64,000 nt of DNA from the NCBI GenBank assembly GCA_033032865.1, contig JAWHQI010000074.1, forward strand, positions 9,666,501 through 9,730,500. The letters are read 5' to 3'. Origin of the DNA: Dactylorhiza incarnata (lineage: Eukaryota > Streptophyta > Magnoliopsida > Asparagales > Orchidaceae). The notes under the pieces are model-generated. The model made no database searches. It was given only the letters and a program-made list of their open reading frames with translations, and was not told the origin of the DNA. Below, piece after piece: positions 45,702 to 56,301 of the stretch. Numbering within the stretch: the first letter of the stretch is position 1; every line of letters begins with the position of its first letter. Both the position numbers and the translations under genes were made by a program.

Positions 45702-46511
45702 GTAAGTGACCAAGATAGATATCGCAATAGGAAACAATCTATCACCACCAATGTCCTTGGAGTGTGCGATTCAAATATAATTCATATAAGTTTTACCTAG
45801 ATGAGAGGGTTCTTCGTCAGATTCAAGAGTGATGCGTAATGCACTGGAGAGAGATGATCACTTTGAGGTTCCCGTAGGTAAATGTACACATACCCGCTTT
45901 GAAGTTGTCGATAAGAGTTGCTCTATTCACATATCATTTAATTTAACAATGTAGGTAAATATTACCTTGTCGATGTGGGATATACAAATGGCCCAGACTA
46001 TTTAGCTCTTTATTGATCGACTCGTTATCATCTTCAAGAGTGGGTCACTCAAGGAAATAATCCAACTACTTATAAATAATTATTTAACCTTCGTCACTCA
46101 AAGAAGAGAAATGTTATTGAAAGAATTTTGGATTACTAAAGAAAAGGTGGGACATTTTACGACAACCATCTTTATTTGATATCAAATGGCAGGTATAAAC
46201 ATAGCTTTGTAATTATTAAGTTGTAGCAATCATGTTGTTTTAAACCCCACTTATTATGCATGTTCAAATCATTATTGCATGTTATATTCTCCACAACTTT
46301 TTGGTTGACAGGAGGATTGCACTTGATGTTAGAATATCAAAGGAAGTTGATGCAGAATTATTAACCCATCATAGTAGCGGGGAGAGTTACGAATATGGGG
46401 ATATTGTTGAACACATTCAAGCGACAAAATGAATGGACCGCGTTCAGAGATAACTTGGCTATAACATTGTTTAATGAGTACCAAACACGTCAATCAAATA
46501 TGTTTGAGTGA
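45702..46511 (+). pseudogene. PIF/Harbinger-type transposase, C-terminal remnant
   Basis: The plus strand encodes, with stops and shifts, SDQDRYRNRKQSITTNVLG, then SSSDSRVMRNALERDDHFEV. An intron-like break follows (about 45878-45954, GT to AG). Then come YYLVDVGYTNGPDYLA, RHSKKRNVIER and a tail with NEWTAFRDNLAITLFNEYQ. These blocks match the DDE domain of HARBI1/PIF transposases, including the second Asp (LVDVGY) and the Glu (NVIER). The first catalytic Asp region is absent. In-frame stops (for example in SFT-stop and ALY-stop) make it inactive. No terminal inverted repeats were identified. Confidence 0.8.
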
Positions 46512-46654
46512 TATAGTTTTGATATCATTTAGTGTCACTATATAATATATTACCATTTTGTATCACTAAATGGAATGTCTTTTTGTTTAGATGTAATATC
46601 TTTTTTGTTTAAATGAAGTATCATTTTGCTAGTCTCATTTACTTGTAAACAATG

Positions 46655-47481
46655 CCGACAATGGACAAAATAAAACTAAATCCGGGAAAGAGAAAGAAAA
46701 AGCATATATCCATTGGACTTCCAAAATGGATTATGCTCTTTCAGTGGCTCTTTTAGAGCAACAAAATCTCAGACATAAGGGTGCAAATGGGTGGAAGGGA
46801 GCCACTATCACTGTTTTGTGGGACGAGTGTCAAGTTCGTATAAGCAAAGAAAAGATAACGGCAAGACTGCGAATTTAACTTGAAGTAAACACTACCAAGA
46901 TATATCCACAATGTTAGATACAAGTAGTTTGGGGTGGGATTGGGAGATACATGTGATTCAAGTTGACAACGAACATGTGTGGGCCGATTATATTAAGGTA
47001 ATAACTTTTCTTCTGCTATACTATCATTATTTAAGCAAGATTGATATTTTCATTTATTTTTAAAATGCAAGCACATCCCTCACTTAAGCACTATAAAGAT
47101 AAGGTCATTGTAAATTGGGGTGATCTAATAGCTCTTTGTGGGACATATAGGGCAACTGGTGCAAATGCAATAACTGGAGTGGAAGCATGTAATGAAATTT
47201 ATGTTGATGTGGAGGAGATTCCTAATGATGATGTTGGTGTAGCGTCAAGACATCCAAGGAAAAAAGATGAAGAAAACATCAGCTATAGATATGATAGCAG
47301 TGACCGTCACTCATATTGCAAACAACATCGATGACCCGCCAGCAAGAGAAAGGACAACGATTGAAAGAATGTATGTGGCATTGGCAGCTATGCCAGACCT
47401 TTCAGAGTCTGATATCATAAAAGCAATAAATATGTTGTGCGCTAGCGAGATAAAGTGCGAGATCTTTTTAGTTATACCATA
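46655..47481 (+). pseudogene. MYB/SANT-like DNA-binding protein relic (Harbinger ORF1 type)
   Basis: Frames on the plus strand give AYIHWTSKMDYALSVALLEQ and GWKGATITVLW, then LGWDWEIHVIQVDNEHVWAD. After a gap that looks like an intron (about 47000-47064) comes AHPSLKHYKDKVIVNWGDLI, then GANAITGVEACN. This is the Myb_DNA-bind_3 pattern, found both in plant nuclear genes and as the second protein of Harbinger elements. Because a transposase relic lies directly upstream on the same strand, the transposon reading is preferred. Stops and a frameshift near 47270 break it. Confidence 0.7.
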
Positions 47482-49290
47482 GCTTCTTAGGAGGAGTTGG
47501 TTGCGCGTGCAGCTAGGCGATTAGTTTAATTGATAGTTTTTCTATTTTGTGGATGTAAGACATATGACATCACTACTTTTGATGGTTTGGTTGTTTTGTT
47601 CTCAACCCCTCACATTTCTATTGTACTCGTTATTGATGTTGATGTGAAGGAGAATTTTTGTGCTTTATTTTGTAACCGCTAGTTTATATGATGTGCTGGA
47701 TATGAAGCATTTCTTAACCCAACATATTTCATAGCTATTCAAGATTGACTTTCTCTTTTGTTTGGTTTCATGTTTATTAGATTAGAAAATTAAAGCAACT
47801 TTGTATATTACAGTAGAGAAATAAATATGTACATATAAGATATAAATTATTTGATTACCCTAGTTCTGGGCTCAATTGTCATGGATAAAGAGTTATGGGC
47901 TCCTAGTCAATGGAAAAGATTGAGCTTTTTTTTTTCTGGCACAGGTGTGCAAGATTGTATGATCCATCCCCTGTGAATCAATGACATGTCTGTTATCTTG
48001 CTATTAATTTCATAACCTCATAGTCGTAGTCATTTCTCTAGGAGGTGGGCATTGAGGTTTCTTTTGCTGATCTATAGAAGGTTTTGTAATTTCTGGAGTT
48101 CTTAGCAGTAGCATTTTTTGTTGTGCATGATGGATCTTTTGCCACTTATTTAGTTGTCCATTTGAAATGTGCAGTGTACATTGTGTTCTGATGTTGTCTT
48201 TGGATGAAGTTTTCACTGACACATTATGCATATGGTTTATATGACTCAGGAATCTATTTTCATTTGGTAATGGTGCATTGTGCTCTATGTGATTTTAATG
48301 TGTTGTGCAGTGTCCAGTGAAGTGTGTAATGTGTAGCGAATTGGTTGCATGTGTAATCAGTGAGGTGTATTGTGTACTTGTGTAAATGTGATGTGTAGTG
48401 CGGCAGAGAGTGAGGAGTGTGCATGTTGTATTCGGTGAAGTACGCATGTTTAATACTGTGTGCAACTAATGCAGTGACTGTGAATCAATGCAATGAAGTG
48501 TGCTTATTTATTTATTCTTACAACGAATCAGGGATTTGATTGCTATTTGGCATTGTTAAATTAATTGTCATTTTGAGTTTGAGGTGAATGATGATTGTTG
48601 ATAAGAACAAATTCAAATGTCCGCCAAATTTTATATGAATGATTTTCCAGCGGTGCAGATGTTTCCTCTGACGATTTTCATCTATTTTCTGGCGGTGCAA
48701 TTGTATTTTTTTTGCAAAGGTATCTGGTGGCAATTAATATTCATAGTGATTGGTTTCCAGTGACAATTATCTTTATTTAGTAAATAAATTATCTTTATTT
48801 ATGCTTTAAATGTCAATTCATGCATTTGAAAATCATACTGCAAACGAACGTAAGTTTTTATTTTGGCCCAAAACGGACCTAAAAACCTTTCTGTAAACGA
48901 ACATCAGTTTTCATTTTGGCTCAAAATGAAACGCATGATGTTTTCTTTTTGGACCAAAACGAAAACCTTCCAATAAAAATCAAGCAAAGGAAACTGATAG
49001 TGCACGAGTGCCTTAGTGCGGCTGTAACAGTAACATTGTTTGCTCGCTTTCCCCATAAGTAACTGGAGCGATGGTACTATCACCGATAAGCACCGTGTTG
49101 CAAGGATATAAAACGAAGTAGTAATATTACTGTCTCCTTACACTGTCAATGATACTGTCACGACCTCAAATAAGAACCTCCATGCAAATATTATTTATTT
49201 ACTCGCATTTTTATGGTCCAATTTCACCCTTCGTTATTTAAACATTTAGAATTTGTTATTATTAGTTTAATTTGTGTGTTTTTATATTTT
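47482..49290. other. Intergenic, no gene seen
   Basis: AT-rich with a TGTG-rich segment (48280-48470). A perfect 10-bp stem hairpin (TTTCATTTTG, loop GCT, CAAAATGAAA) is at 48909-48931. Short frames (48010-48231 minus, 48518-48733 minus) match nothing known. Confidence 0.6.
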
Positions 49291-49306
49291 AAAAGTATAT
49301 TTTTAT

Positions 49307-49475
49307 ACTATGTTTTGTAGAGAAATCTTCCATTTTATTATGTTTTGTAGAGAAATCTTTCATTTTATTATGTTTTGTAGAGAAATCTTTCATTTTATTA
49401 TGTTTTGTAGAAAAATCTTCCATTTTATTATGTTTTGTAGAAAAATCTTCCATTTTATTATGTTTTGTAGAAAAA
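49307..49475 (+). repeat. 30-bp minisatellite, about five to six copies
   Basis: The unit AGAAATCTTCCATTTTATTA plus TGTTTTGTAG repeats head to tail with one or two base changes. The unit length is divisible by three and stop-free in one frame, so an open frame (49274-49489) repeats MFCREIFHFI. This is most likely a by-product. It lies about 140 bp upstream of the protease start codon. Confidence 0.92.
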
Positions 49476-49612
49476 TTTTGCGAGAATGACTAACCATAAG
49501 TTCAATATTGCGCCGTGCACAGAGGAATAAAAATTAGAGTTTTATCAAAAAAATTTCCCGGCCAAAACCGAGCTTTGCGCTCTTCACTCCTAAACCCTAC
49601 GCACAGTCTGCC

Positions 49613-49970
49613 ATGCTCGCGTCGCTACGCTCCGTCCGACGGCTCACCGCCCACGGGAGCCTCCTCTTCGGCCCCTTTCCGCATTTCAGCCGCACATTGT
49701 CTCCTTTTCTATTCCCCAACCCACCCTCTTCCTCACTCTGCTCTGCCGCTGCCACCGTCAGGCCTTCTGAAGACTCAAGCGCCGGCTGCAATATTCTCAG
49801 CCGTCATGTTTTGGAGGCTGAAGAAGTTCCTGAAAAATTTCGTCATATGGACACATATGCAGCAATAGAGCTTGCTCTTGATTCCGTCGTGAAGGTCTTC
49901 ACGGTTTCGTGCAATCCCAATTACTTGCTACCATGGCAGAACAAGTCCCAGAGGGAGACCACCGGCTCTG
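49613..49970 (+). CDS. DegP/HtrA-like serine protease, exon 1 (mitochondrial DegP10-like)
   Basis: The ATG at 49613 opens 119 full codons and ends at a GT donor (49971) after ETTGS plus one base. The first about 50 residues are rich in Arg, Ser and Leu with almost no acids ([19 protein letters not shown]), as in a mitochondrial targeting leader. [18 protein letters not shown] and [10 protein letters not shown] then match the start of the protease domain of plant DegP proteins of the DegP10 group. These ATP-independent proteases remove damaged organelle proteins. The catalytic His, Asp and Ser lie in later exons, none of which I could find in this window. The gene is therefore either incomplete here, has a first intron of more than 14 kb, or is a broken copy. 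Confidence 0.8.
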
Positions 49971-51497
49971 GTAACTTAAGCGGAATCTTTCCTTAATTTT
50001 TGTATTTGAGTGGTTTCTTAATCCTGGGCCAATTTTACATTTTTCAACTTGCAGTTGAGGATATGATATGATGGTCTAGTCTATTCATAATGTGATTACA
50101 AACCCAGAGCTCTTAGCGATATGAAAATATTATTGCTGGCAATTGAATGTTTTAATCTAATGCTAAAACAAAGCAATGCCCACATGATGCTCCAAAAAGT
50201 ATATTTTATTCAGTACTAAACTTCATATTTGTCTACTCCGTTGTGGAAATCCTCGGATTTTTTTCCTGCACATAAGGCTGCATAATACACCTTTATACAC
50301 ACATTCCTACCACATGCAGAAGCTTGGATGTTCCTTAACATCTATGCAACCATGGAAAATATATTGAATCTCTTTTACGGTTCTAAATTGAACTTTCATC
50401 AAACATTACATATTGGGAAATAATTAGTTGACATTTGCCTTGGTCGTTGTCTTGTGATAGAAGGATTTAGTTCTACTTGGTTCTTATATGGTTACTGGAT
50501 AGAGGTTTGGTTATGTCGATCATGCACATATTTATCTTTCGTGTCTTATTTATTGCTGTAAAGCTATGCCCCCGAGGAAATATTCAATAACTATATTGGT
50601 TATTTTATTTTTAACAGACTTTTTTGCTTTCCTGTATTATTGAATCTAAATTACCTAACCTACCGAGTTCTTGAGTGAATCCTAGTATTCTTGTCGTTAT
50701 TTGGTGTGGTACAAATTAGTCTTCCATAGGTCAACCAAAGGAGTTTAGCCACTGTAAATGAGTTAAACCAGAAATTTTTTCAATCTTGTTTGGGGCTATT
50801 TTATATTTCAGAGAAGTTCTTCTTATTTCTTGTTAATACTTTTATTAGATGAAATATATATTGAAATAAGGAAATTTTTTTCCTTTCTTTTTTAAATTTA
50901 AATAATGATTATTTATCCTTCTTTTGGTTTATTTTTTTTGAATAAAATGTCTAACTATTTATGCTTGACTAATAAATTATGTTGAATTAAGTTTCTTCTT
51001 CTTCTTTGGTACATTCTGGTTCCCCCTTTAATCCAAGTTGTGTACATATTCTCTTTCCTCTCTCCTCTCTTCAATCTTCCGCTATGTATATTTCCATCAA
51101 ATGATATTAGAGTGAGGCGTAAATTTTTTTGGGGGGCATCTTTCTTCAAATTCCATCTCCTCTGAAACCTTACCTATCCTCGAATTCATTCCATTGCAGA
51201 TAGCCCTACTCTAACCTTGGGTCCAACTGGATAGTCATCTTGCATAACCTATAATCCCATCCCCCATTCTTGTTTTTTTGTCCTAAAGCCATCCCAACAT
51301 GCAAAGTATTTAAATCTCACACATATTTGTAACCCTCACATTAAAAACATTTAAGCTCACTAACCTACATCAAACTTTAATAATTATGCAACCAACCGTA
51401 GAACTACCACTACTTGTGACAACTTCGTACACTGAAAAGAATTGTAACTTATGATTTTTCTCAAAGCCACTTTCCTCTGTCTGCCCAAGTTCCGCAA
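49971..51497 (+). other. Intron 1 of the DegP-like gene (start), no exon seen
   Basis: AT-rich, T-rich plus strand, without open frames matching the expected next block after GSG. It fits an intron. Its last about 145 bp (51353-51497) resemble 52134-52275. Confidence 0.6.
51353..51490 (+). repeat. Imperfect direct repeat, partner at 52134-52270
   Basis: Both copies share CTCACTAAC, ACTTCGTACACT and GATTTTTCTCAAAGCCACTT in the same order, with scattered differences (similar over about 135 bp). The stretch between them (about 51498-52130) is promoter-like. The second copy recurs at about 59788-59924 in the tandem duplicate. Confidence 0.8.
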
Positions 51498-51520
51498 CAC
51501 TTGCTATTATCACTTGGTTT

Positions 51521-51925
51521 GACACGTGTCTCCACTCGAGTTGGATCTCATAAATCCATGAAGGATCTCGCTGACTATCAATAAGGACTCGTCGACCTCA
51601 GGCATGGTCTCTCCGACCATCAAACAGTACTGGACTGCGATATTGATGAATTTGCCAACCCTCCTCTACTTCCTGTACTTAGAAATTTTCCTTATTTTGC
51701 CTCATTTTGTAAGAGTGCAGCCCGCCTTCTTAAAAGTTGTCCGTGGGCAGGCCCTCTGCTCTCTATAAATAGGGCATGAACAATAGACAGAGGAGCATCA
51801 AAACTTGTGCAAGAGTCTCCATAGTACTCATATACCTCAAAACAGTGTCTGCGAGTACGCACTTGGAGTATTGGAGAGACTTGTAACCCTACTGTAATGA
51901 ACTTTTAATCAATATAATCACGCAC
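51521..51925 (+). promoter_or_regulatory. Promoter-like / LTR-like segment
   Basis: It has a G-box palindrome GACACGTGTC (51521-51530), a TATAAATAG box at 51764-51772, a transcribed-looking stretch, and poly(A)-signal-like AATCAATATAATC near 51910. The order suggests a small LTR or a captured promoter inside the intron. No TG...CA edges with target duplications could be fixed. It is repeated at about 59175-59579. Confidence 0.45.
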
Positions 51926-52270
51926 AACTCAAGGTTCGCTTTGTATGAAGTCTGGTCTCACTGTTTACGACATCCTTTTTCTCATCTGAACATTCGCGAC
52001 TCGAAGTACTTTTCCATTCACATTACCCTTCATCTTTTTATTCCACTGGGCGTGGAGTTGAGACACTTTTTACCTCAGCACCCCACATCAGAAAATTTTA
52101 GCTACTCAAACAACTTTCTCCTGAACCAACCCGCTAAGCTCACTAACTTACATCAGACTTTAGATAATTATACAACCAACTGCACCACTTCCCATTATTT
52201 GTGACCACTTCGTACACTAAAAAGCCTTGTAACTCATGATTTTTCTCAAAGCCACTTTCCTCTGCCTGCT

Positions 52271-54938
52271 ACGATACTGCTTTGACTACATCGCTTGCCG
52301 AATCGCCTCTCCCTCATTGATGCAAAACACATAGTCGCACCACATGATGACAAGATGTATGGTCGTTGCAATCCATGTGGTTGTCCATACAACAATACAA
52401 AACATGCTTTTAAAAGTTAACTTAGTGACCCATGACCTTCAATTTGCTACCACCTTACTCCAGAATCCAAAGATCTATCCTTAGCTACTCTTAGTTTAAT
52501 TGCAAAAATAGGTGTTGCCAACCCCAGCTAGAGTCCTCATAGTGCCACCAATCCTTTACAATGCCGTCAAACCTCTCGTTGACTCTTTATTAGGTCGCCA
52601 ATCCTTCACATTGTTGTCAATACTTTAAACATCTATAATTATGAACTTTCATGAACCTCACCACCACGACTTCTAATCACCATTGTATTGTATGGTTTCA
52701 AGGTATTTTAGGCTTTAGTTGATTCTTAGATTACCTTATTAGCTTAATTTATCTAAGTGCACGCCATAAAGTCTCAGTTTTAAACTCCACTTTATCCAAT
52801 CCACAAGCTACCAAGTTTACATGTAGTGCTTAAACGTTCAACAATATCTAGCTAATTTACTATTACTTGGTAATTGTATAAACACAGTAAAATAAAATTG
52901 GAATGGATTATTTAGTTAGTAATTACTTCAATGTTAAGCTTGGTTTGCCACATCATATTATTAATGCAAACTGCATTATATAGTGTATTATAAGGATGAT
53001 GATTTATGTCTTGCATGAACATTTTGGTCCTATGTTTAGCAGATTTAAAAATGCTGATATGTTACTCACTGGTTATATGACCTGAAAGCACTTTGATTGT
53101 TATTGCATAAATGTGCAAACTACTTTTGAAGGAGGTTTTTTTGGGAAATCATGTGCACATTTGAGTTCCCAAGAAAATGTCTCATCAAAATCAAACAGAT
53201 TAGATTTAGATTTAATTACATTCTTTAAAGTTTTTTGGAAATTTTTGACACCTAAATCCCCTTTTCTTACAAGAATTGAATTGAAGTTTAACCTCTGTAA
53301 TTTATCCCAAATTTACATTTAAGAGACTTAGATTATGACCTTACACCTTAGAAAGAAAAAAATTCAACTCTTACTAAATATTTTAATAATTATTTCTTCT
53401 TCGACTATCAATGTTAAGTTTGTGACATATGAAAACAGTAAACTGTTATAAACAAATATTGATGCACTGAAGCTAGATACCAGAAAAAAGATAAAATTTC
53501 ATGCTCAAACTTTAAATGTTTCTCATAACGCAACTATTACGATTGATTTATTCTATTTTAAATGATTTTTGGTCCTCTAAAATAAATATAATGATGAACC
53601 CAGTTTGCTACTATGCCCTTCAAATCTAAATTTGTCACTGAAACGTTATTAGTTGAATATTACTAATGATCATAGGGATATGTTGAAGCATAAAGGTGGT
53701 AAAGAACTTATAGAAGAACTATTCACATATTACAAGCTTAAGAATTGTAACTTTTTCTCTTTTTTCTCTCTCTCTAGATTTCACTGCAAGGATCCCTCTT
53801 ATACGCGCTCCTTTAACTATTTATAATGATCTTATTTGTCTTGTCACCTTCTTTAGTAAGCTCCTTTTAAAGATACATTTTTGATTAAATTATGAGGTGT
53901 CTGCTTTTATTTTAACTATGGTTGTTTTGTTTCTAGTTTTTGTGTATTGTCCTGTTGAGTAAATCCTTCAAAGTATTTGTTCTTGAAGCTGTCAAGGACC
54001 TCAATGTTATTATCATGAGTTATTTTTATTGGAGCATTCAATGACAAATATTTGATTACACTGATTGTCAAGTACTTTATGACAATGTGGACTTAGAGGG
54101 GATATTTTTTGGTCCACACTCCCCCTACATTTTAGATATGTTGAAGCTATTTAAATTTACTTGGAAAATGTACAGATGCTACTCAAAACAATAATTTTTT
54201 TTCATCTCCCTTGGCGCTTATAAATTGCTGAACTTGGAATGCTGTTCCATTTTTGGCTTTTGTCGGTGTTAGAATTGCCGCCTTCTTTCTTTTATAGTGG
54301 ATTGATTTGACTTCACGAACCGGTACTTCATCTTTTGAATACGAAATGAATTGTGGCTGAAAAGGCTTTATTTCAAGCTGGCTCTTCCTCGAAGCATTGC
54401 TCATAGTCAACTTTCTTAGTTGTCTCATCATAAGGCAAAGTTGATGCGACTTACCCACATCATGAGACACCAACATATTTTAGCGCCTTTTCATTTTTCT
54501 ACATTATGGATCTTATTTTTGGCATTATTTTATTTCCCCGCACTTAGCAGTAATTCTACATTAGTTAATAAGCGTCATATTATTTTTGTGCTAAAAGTTT
54601 GTAATGTGAATCAGTTTATTAGATTGACGAGCCAATAAGGCTCTCTGAATGTAAATGTCCTGTAATTATGGAAAAGAGAGCAATTATTTTCATATTTTAA
54701 AAACATGGAAAAAATAAATTTAAAAAGTTAAAATCTAATCTATTGAGATATTAAGATGAGAAAAAGAATCGAGGAGAGGAACCTACAATAGAATCGAACT
54801 GGGACCTCTTCCCATGTTCGACTCCACTGTCCACTCCACAGTCCACTCCACAACTCTTCCATTTCCATGCCCCTTTGACTCCCTGTTCAGTTTCTATCCC
54901 CACCGACAACTCTCACTCCGACCGACGACCTCACAACC
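52271..54938 (+). other. Intron-like AT-rich sequence, no gene recognised
   Basis: Long AT-rich stretch with short frames only. A region at 54183-54476 has an open minus-strand frame, and a second frame there reads LPYDETTKKVDYEQCFEE. It may be an old gene fragment, but no family was recognised. The last about 150 bp are rich in CCACTCCAC-like words. Confidence 0.5.
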
Positions 54939-55034
54939 TGTTAGATGTTGTGTTTATAGTTACCTCTTATATATATATATGTATGACTGGGTCCGGTTAA
55001 TGGACAGAAAGTCATTTTGATTCACTTCGTAACA
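54939..55034 (+). repeat. R1 candidate 5' LTR (about 96 bp)
   Basis: The segment runs from TGTTAGATGTTG to CTTCGTAACA and directly abuts the primer site. It has TGTTA/TAACA ends and a TATATATATATATG stretch (54970-54982) that could act as a TATA box. Without the 3' LTR the left edge is an inference; the LTR may be longer. Confidence 0.5.
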
Positions 55035-55046
55035 TGGTATCGGAGC
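55035..55046 (+). other. R1 primer binding site
   Basis: TGGTATCGGAGC, one mismatch from the tRNA-Met site TGGTATCAGAGC, directly after the LTR end. It overlaps the palindrome CGGAGCTGCTCCG. Confidence 0.82.
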
Positions 55047-55569
55047 TGCTCCGCTAGGGTTCTCCCACAGCCGCCGCCGCGTTCGACTCGCTCTCTCCGC
55101 TCGTTCGCTCGTCTCTCGCCGCTGTCCGCTCGCCCATTCGATCTCTTCGTCCTCGTCGCCTCTTCCTCCGCTAGTCGTTTGGTTCCTCCCGTGCCCTAGA
55201 CGGAGGCGCGCCGCTGATGATGCCGCCTGCCGTCGCTACTTCTTGATGTCGATGCCGATCTGCTGCTGCCTGAAGACGACGCCTCCCGTTCTGCCGTCGC
55301 TGAAGATGCCGCTGCTACCTGAAGAACGCTGCTGTCGTCCTGTTGTCGCCTGAAGCCGTCGAAGCTGCTACCTAAACCCTGAAGCCGCCGCTACTGCCTG
55401 AAGCCGTCGAAGCTGCTGTCGTCCTGCTGTCGTCCTCCCGTCGAAGCTGCCACCTAGAGGACATCTCTGCTACTCTGATGTCGAGCATCGAGCGCTGCTA
55501 CTGCGATGCCGTCTCCGGGTACTGTTCCTTGATGCCTTCTGCAGATTATTGAAGGTTCCTGCCATTGCC

Positions 55570-56301
55570 ATGGGGGACTCGGCCACAAGCACCACTCAGA
55601 CACCTGTTCCCTCAGGGGATTCTACCAACACTTTTCCTTCCAATGCAAGGTTGGCTACCACTATCCTTACCTCCTCCAACTTTCAGTTGTGGAAAAAGGG
55701 GGTTACTATGTCTCTAGCAGGCATCCGACGTACTCACCACCTTACTAGACTACCTACTCATGCCGTGGGAAGTGCTGAATACGACGACTGGTACAGTGAT
55801 GATTGTCGTATCTTTGCTCTCCTTCTGAGTTCCATGGACCCATCAGTTCAGCAGATGTGCAAGAATTGTGATAGCACTAAGGAGCTGTGGGACACCCTGC
55901 ATATGATGTTCTCTCAAGCTAACAACCTCTCTCGCCTTGGTGAACTCTTTCCCAAGATGGCTGAGCTACGACAAGGAACTCGTTCGGTCACTGAGTACTT
56001 CGCCGAATGGAAGGTTCTTGCCGATGAAATCCTGGATCTTTGGGAGATCCCCTCTACCCGTGAAGGACATCAGGCTCAACGTGAGCATCTGGTTCTCATC
56101 TGGCTTCTGAACGGACTTGATCCAAACTTCTCAACAACAAGAACGGAAATGCTTGCGAGTCCTTCTACTTTGCAGACTGTTAGTGTGTACCATCGTCTGA
56201 CTAAAGCGGGCTCTGCCGCTTCTCCAGCTGCTCTACATGTTTCCTCCAGCGAGTCAATTGCGCTGGCCTCTCGGGGGGGGGGGGGGGGGAAGGGGCACTA
56301 G
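55570..56301 (+). CDS. R1 gag (copy 1)
   Basis: The ATG at 55570 (MGDSATSTT) was chosen; the frame is open upstream to a TTG at 55549. About 243 codons. The Copia gag capsid domain is visible: TSSNFQLWKKGVTMSLAGI, SVQQMCKNCDSTKELWDTL, RQGTRSVTEYFAEWKVLADE and HLVLIWLLNGLDPNFS. The frame then enters a Gly-rich tract written by 17 G (56273-56289) and stops at TAG 56299-56301, before the zinc knuckle. The knuckle and pol lie in the +1 frame. Gag forms the particle that packages element RNA. Confidence 0.9.
   Translation: MGDSATSTTQTPVPSGDSTNTFPSNARLATTILTSSNFQLWKKGVTMSLAGIRRTHHLTRLPTHAVGSAEYDDWYSDDCRIFALLLSSMDPSVQQMCKNCDSTKELWDTLHMMFSQANNLSRLGELFPKMAELRQGTRSVTEYFAEWKVLADEILDLWEIPSTREGHQAQREHLVLIWLLNGLDPNFSTTRTEMLASPSTLQTVSVYHRLTKAGSAASPAALHVSSSESIALASRGGGGGKGH

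Noticed and set aside
49307..49475. CRISPR-like array
   Set aside because: Units are contiguous with no unique spacers, and the context is a plant chromosome; it is a minisatellite.
51941..52204. Open frame of 87 codons, repeated at 59595-59858
   Set aside because: No domain, and its two copies are only due to the tandem duplication.
54183..54476. Minus-strand open frame, with a second frame reading LPYDETTKKVDYEQCFEE
   Set aside because: It looks coding-like but matches no family I can name, and upstream stops and lack of clear exons prevent a gene call.
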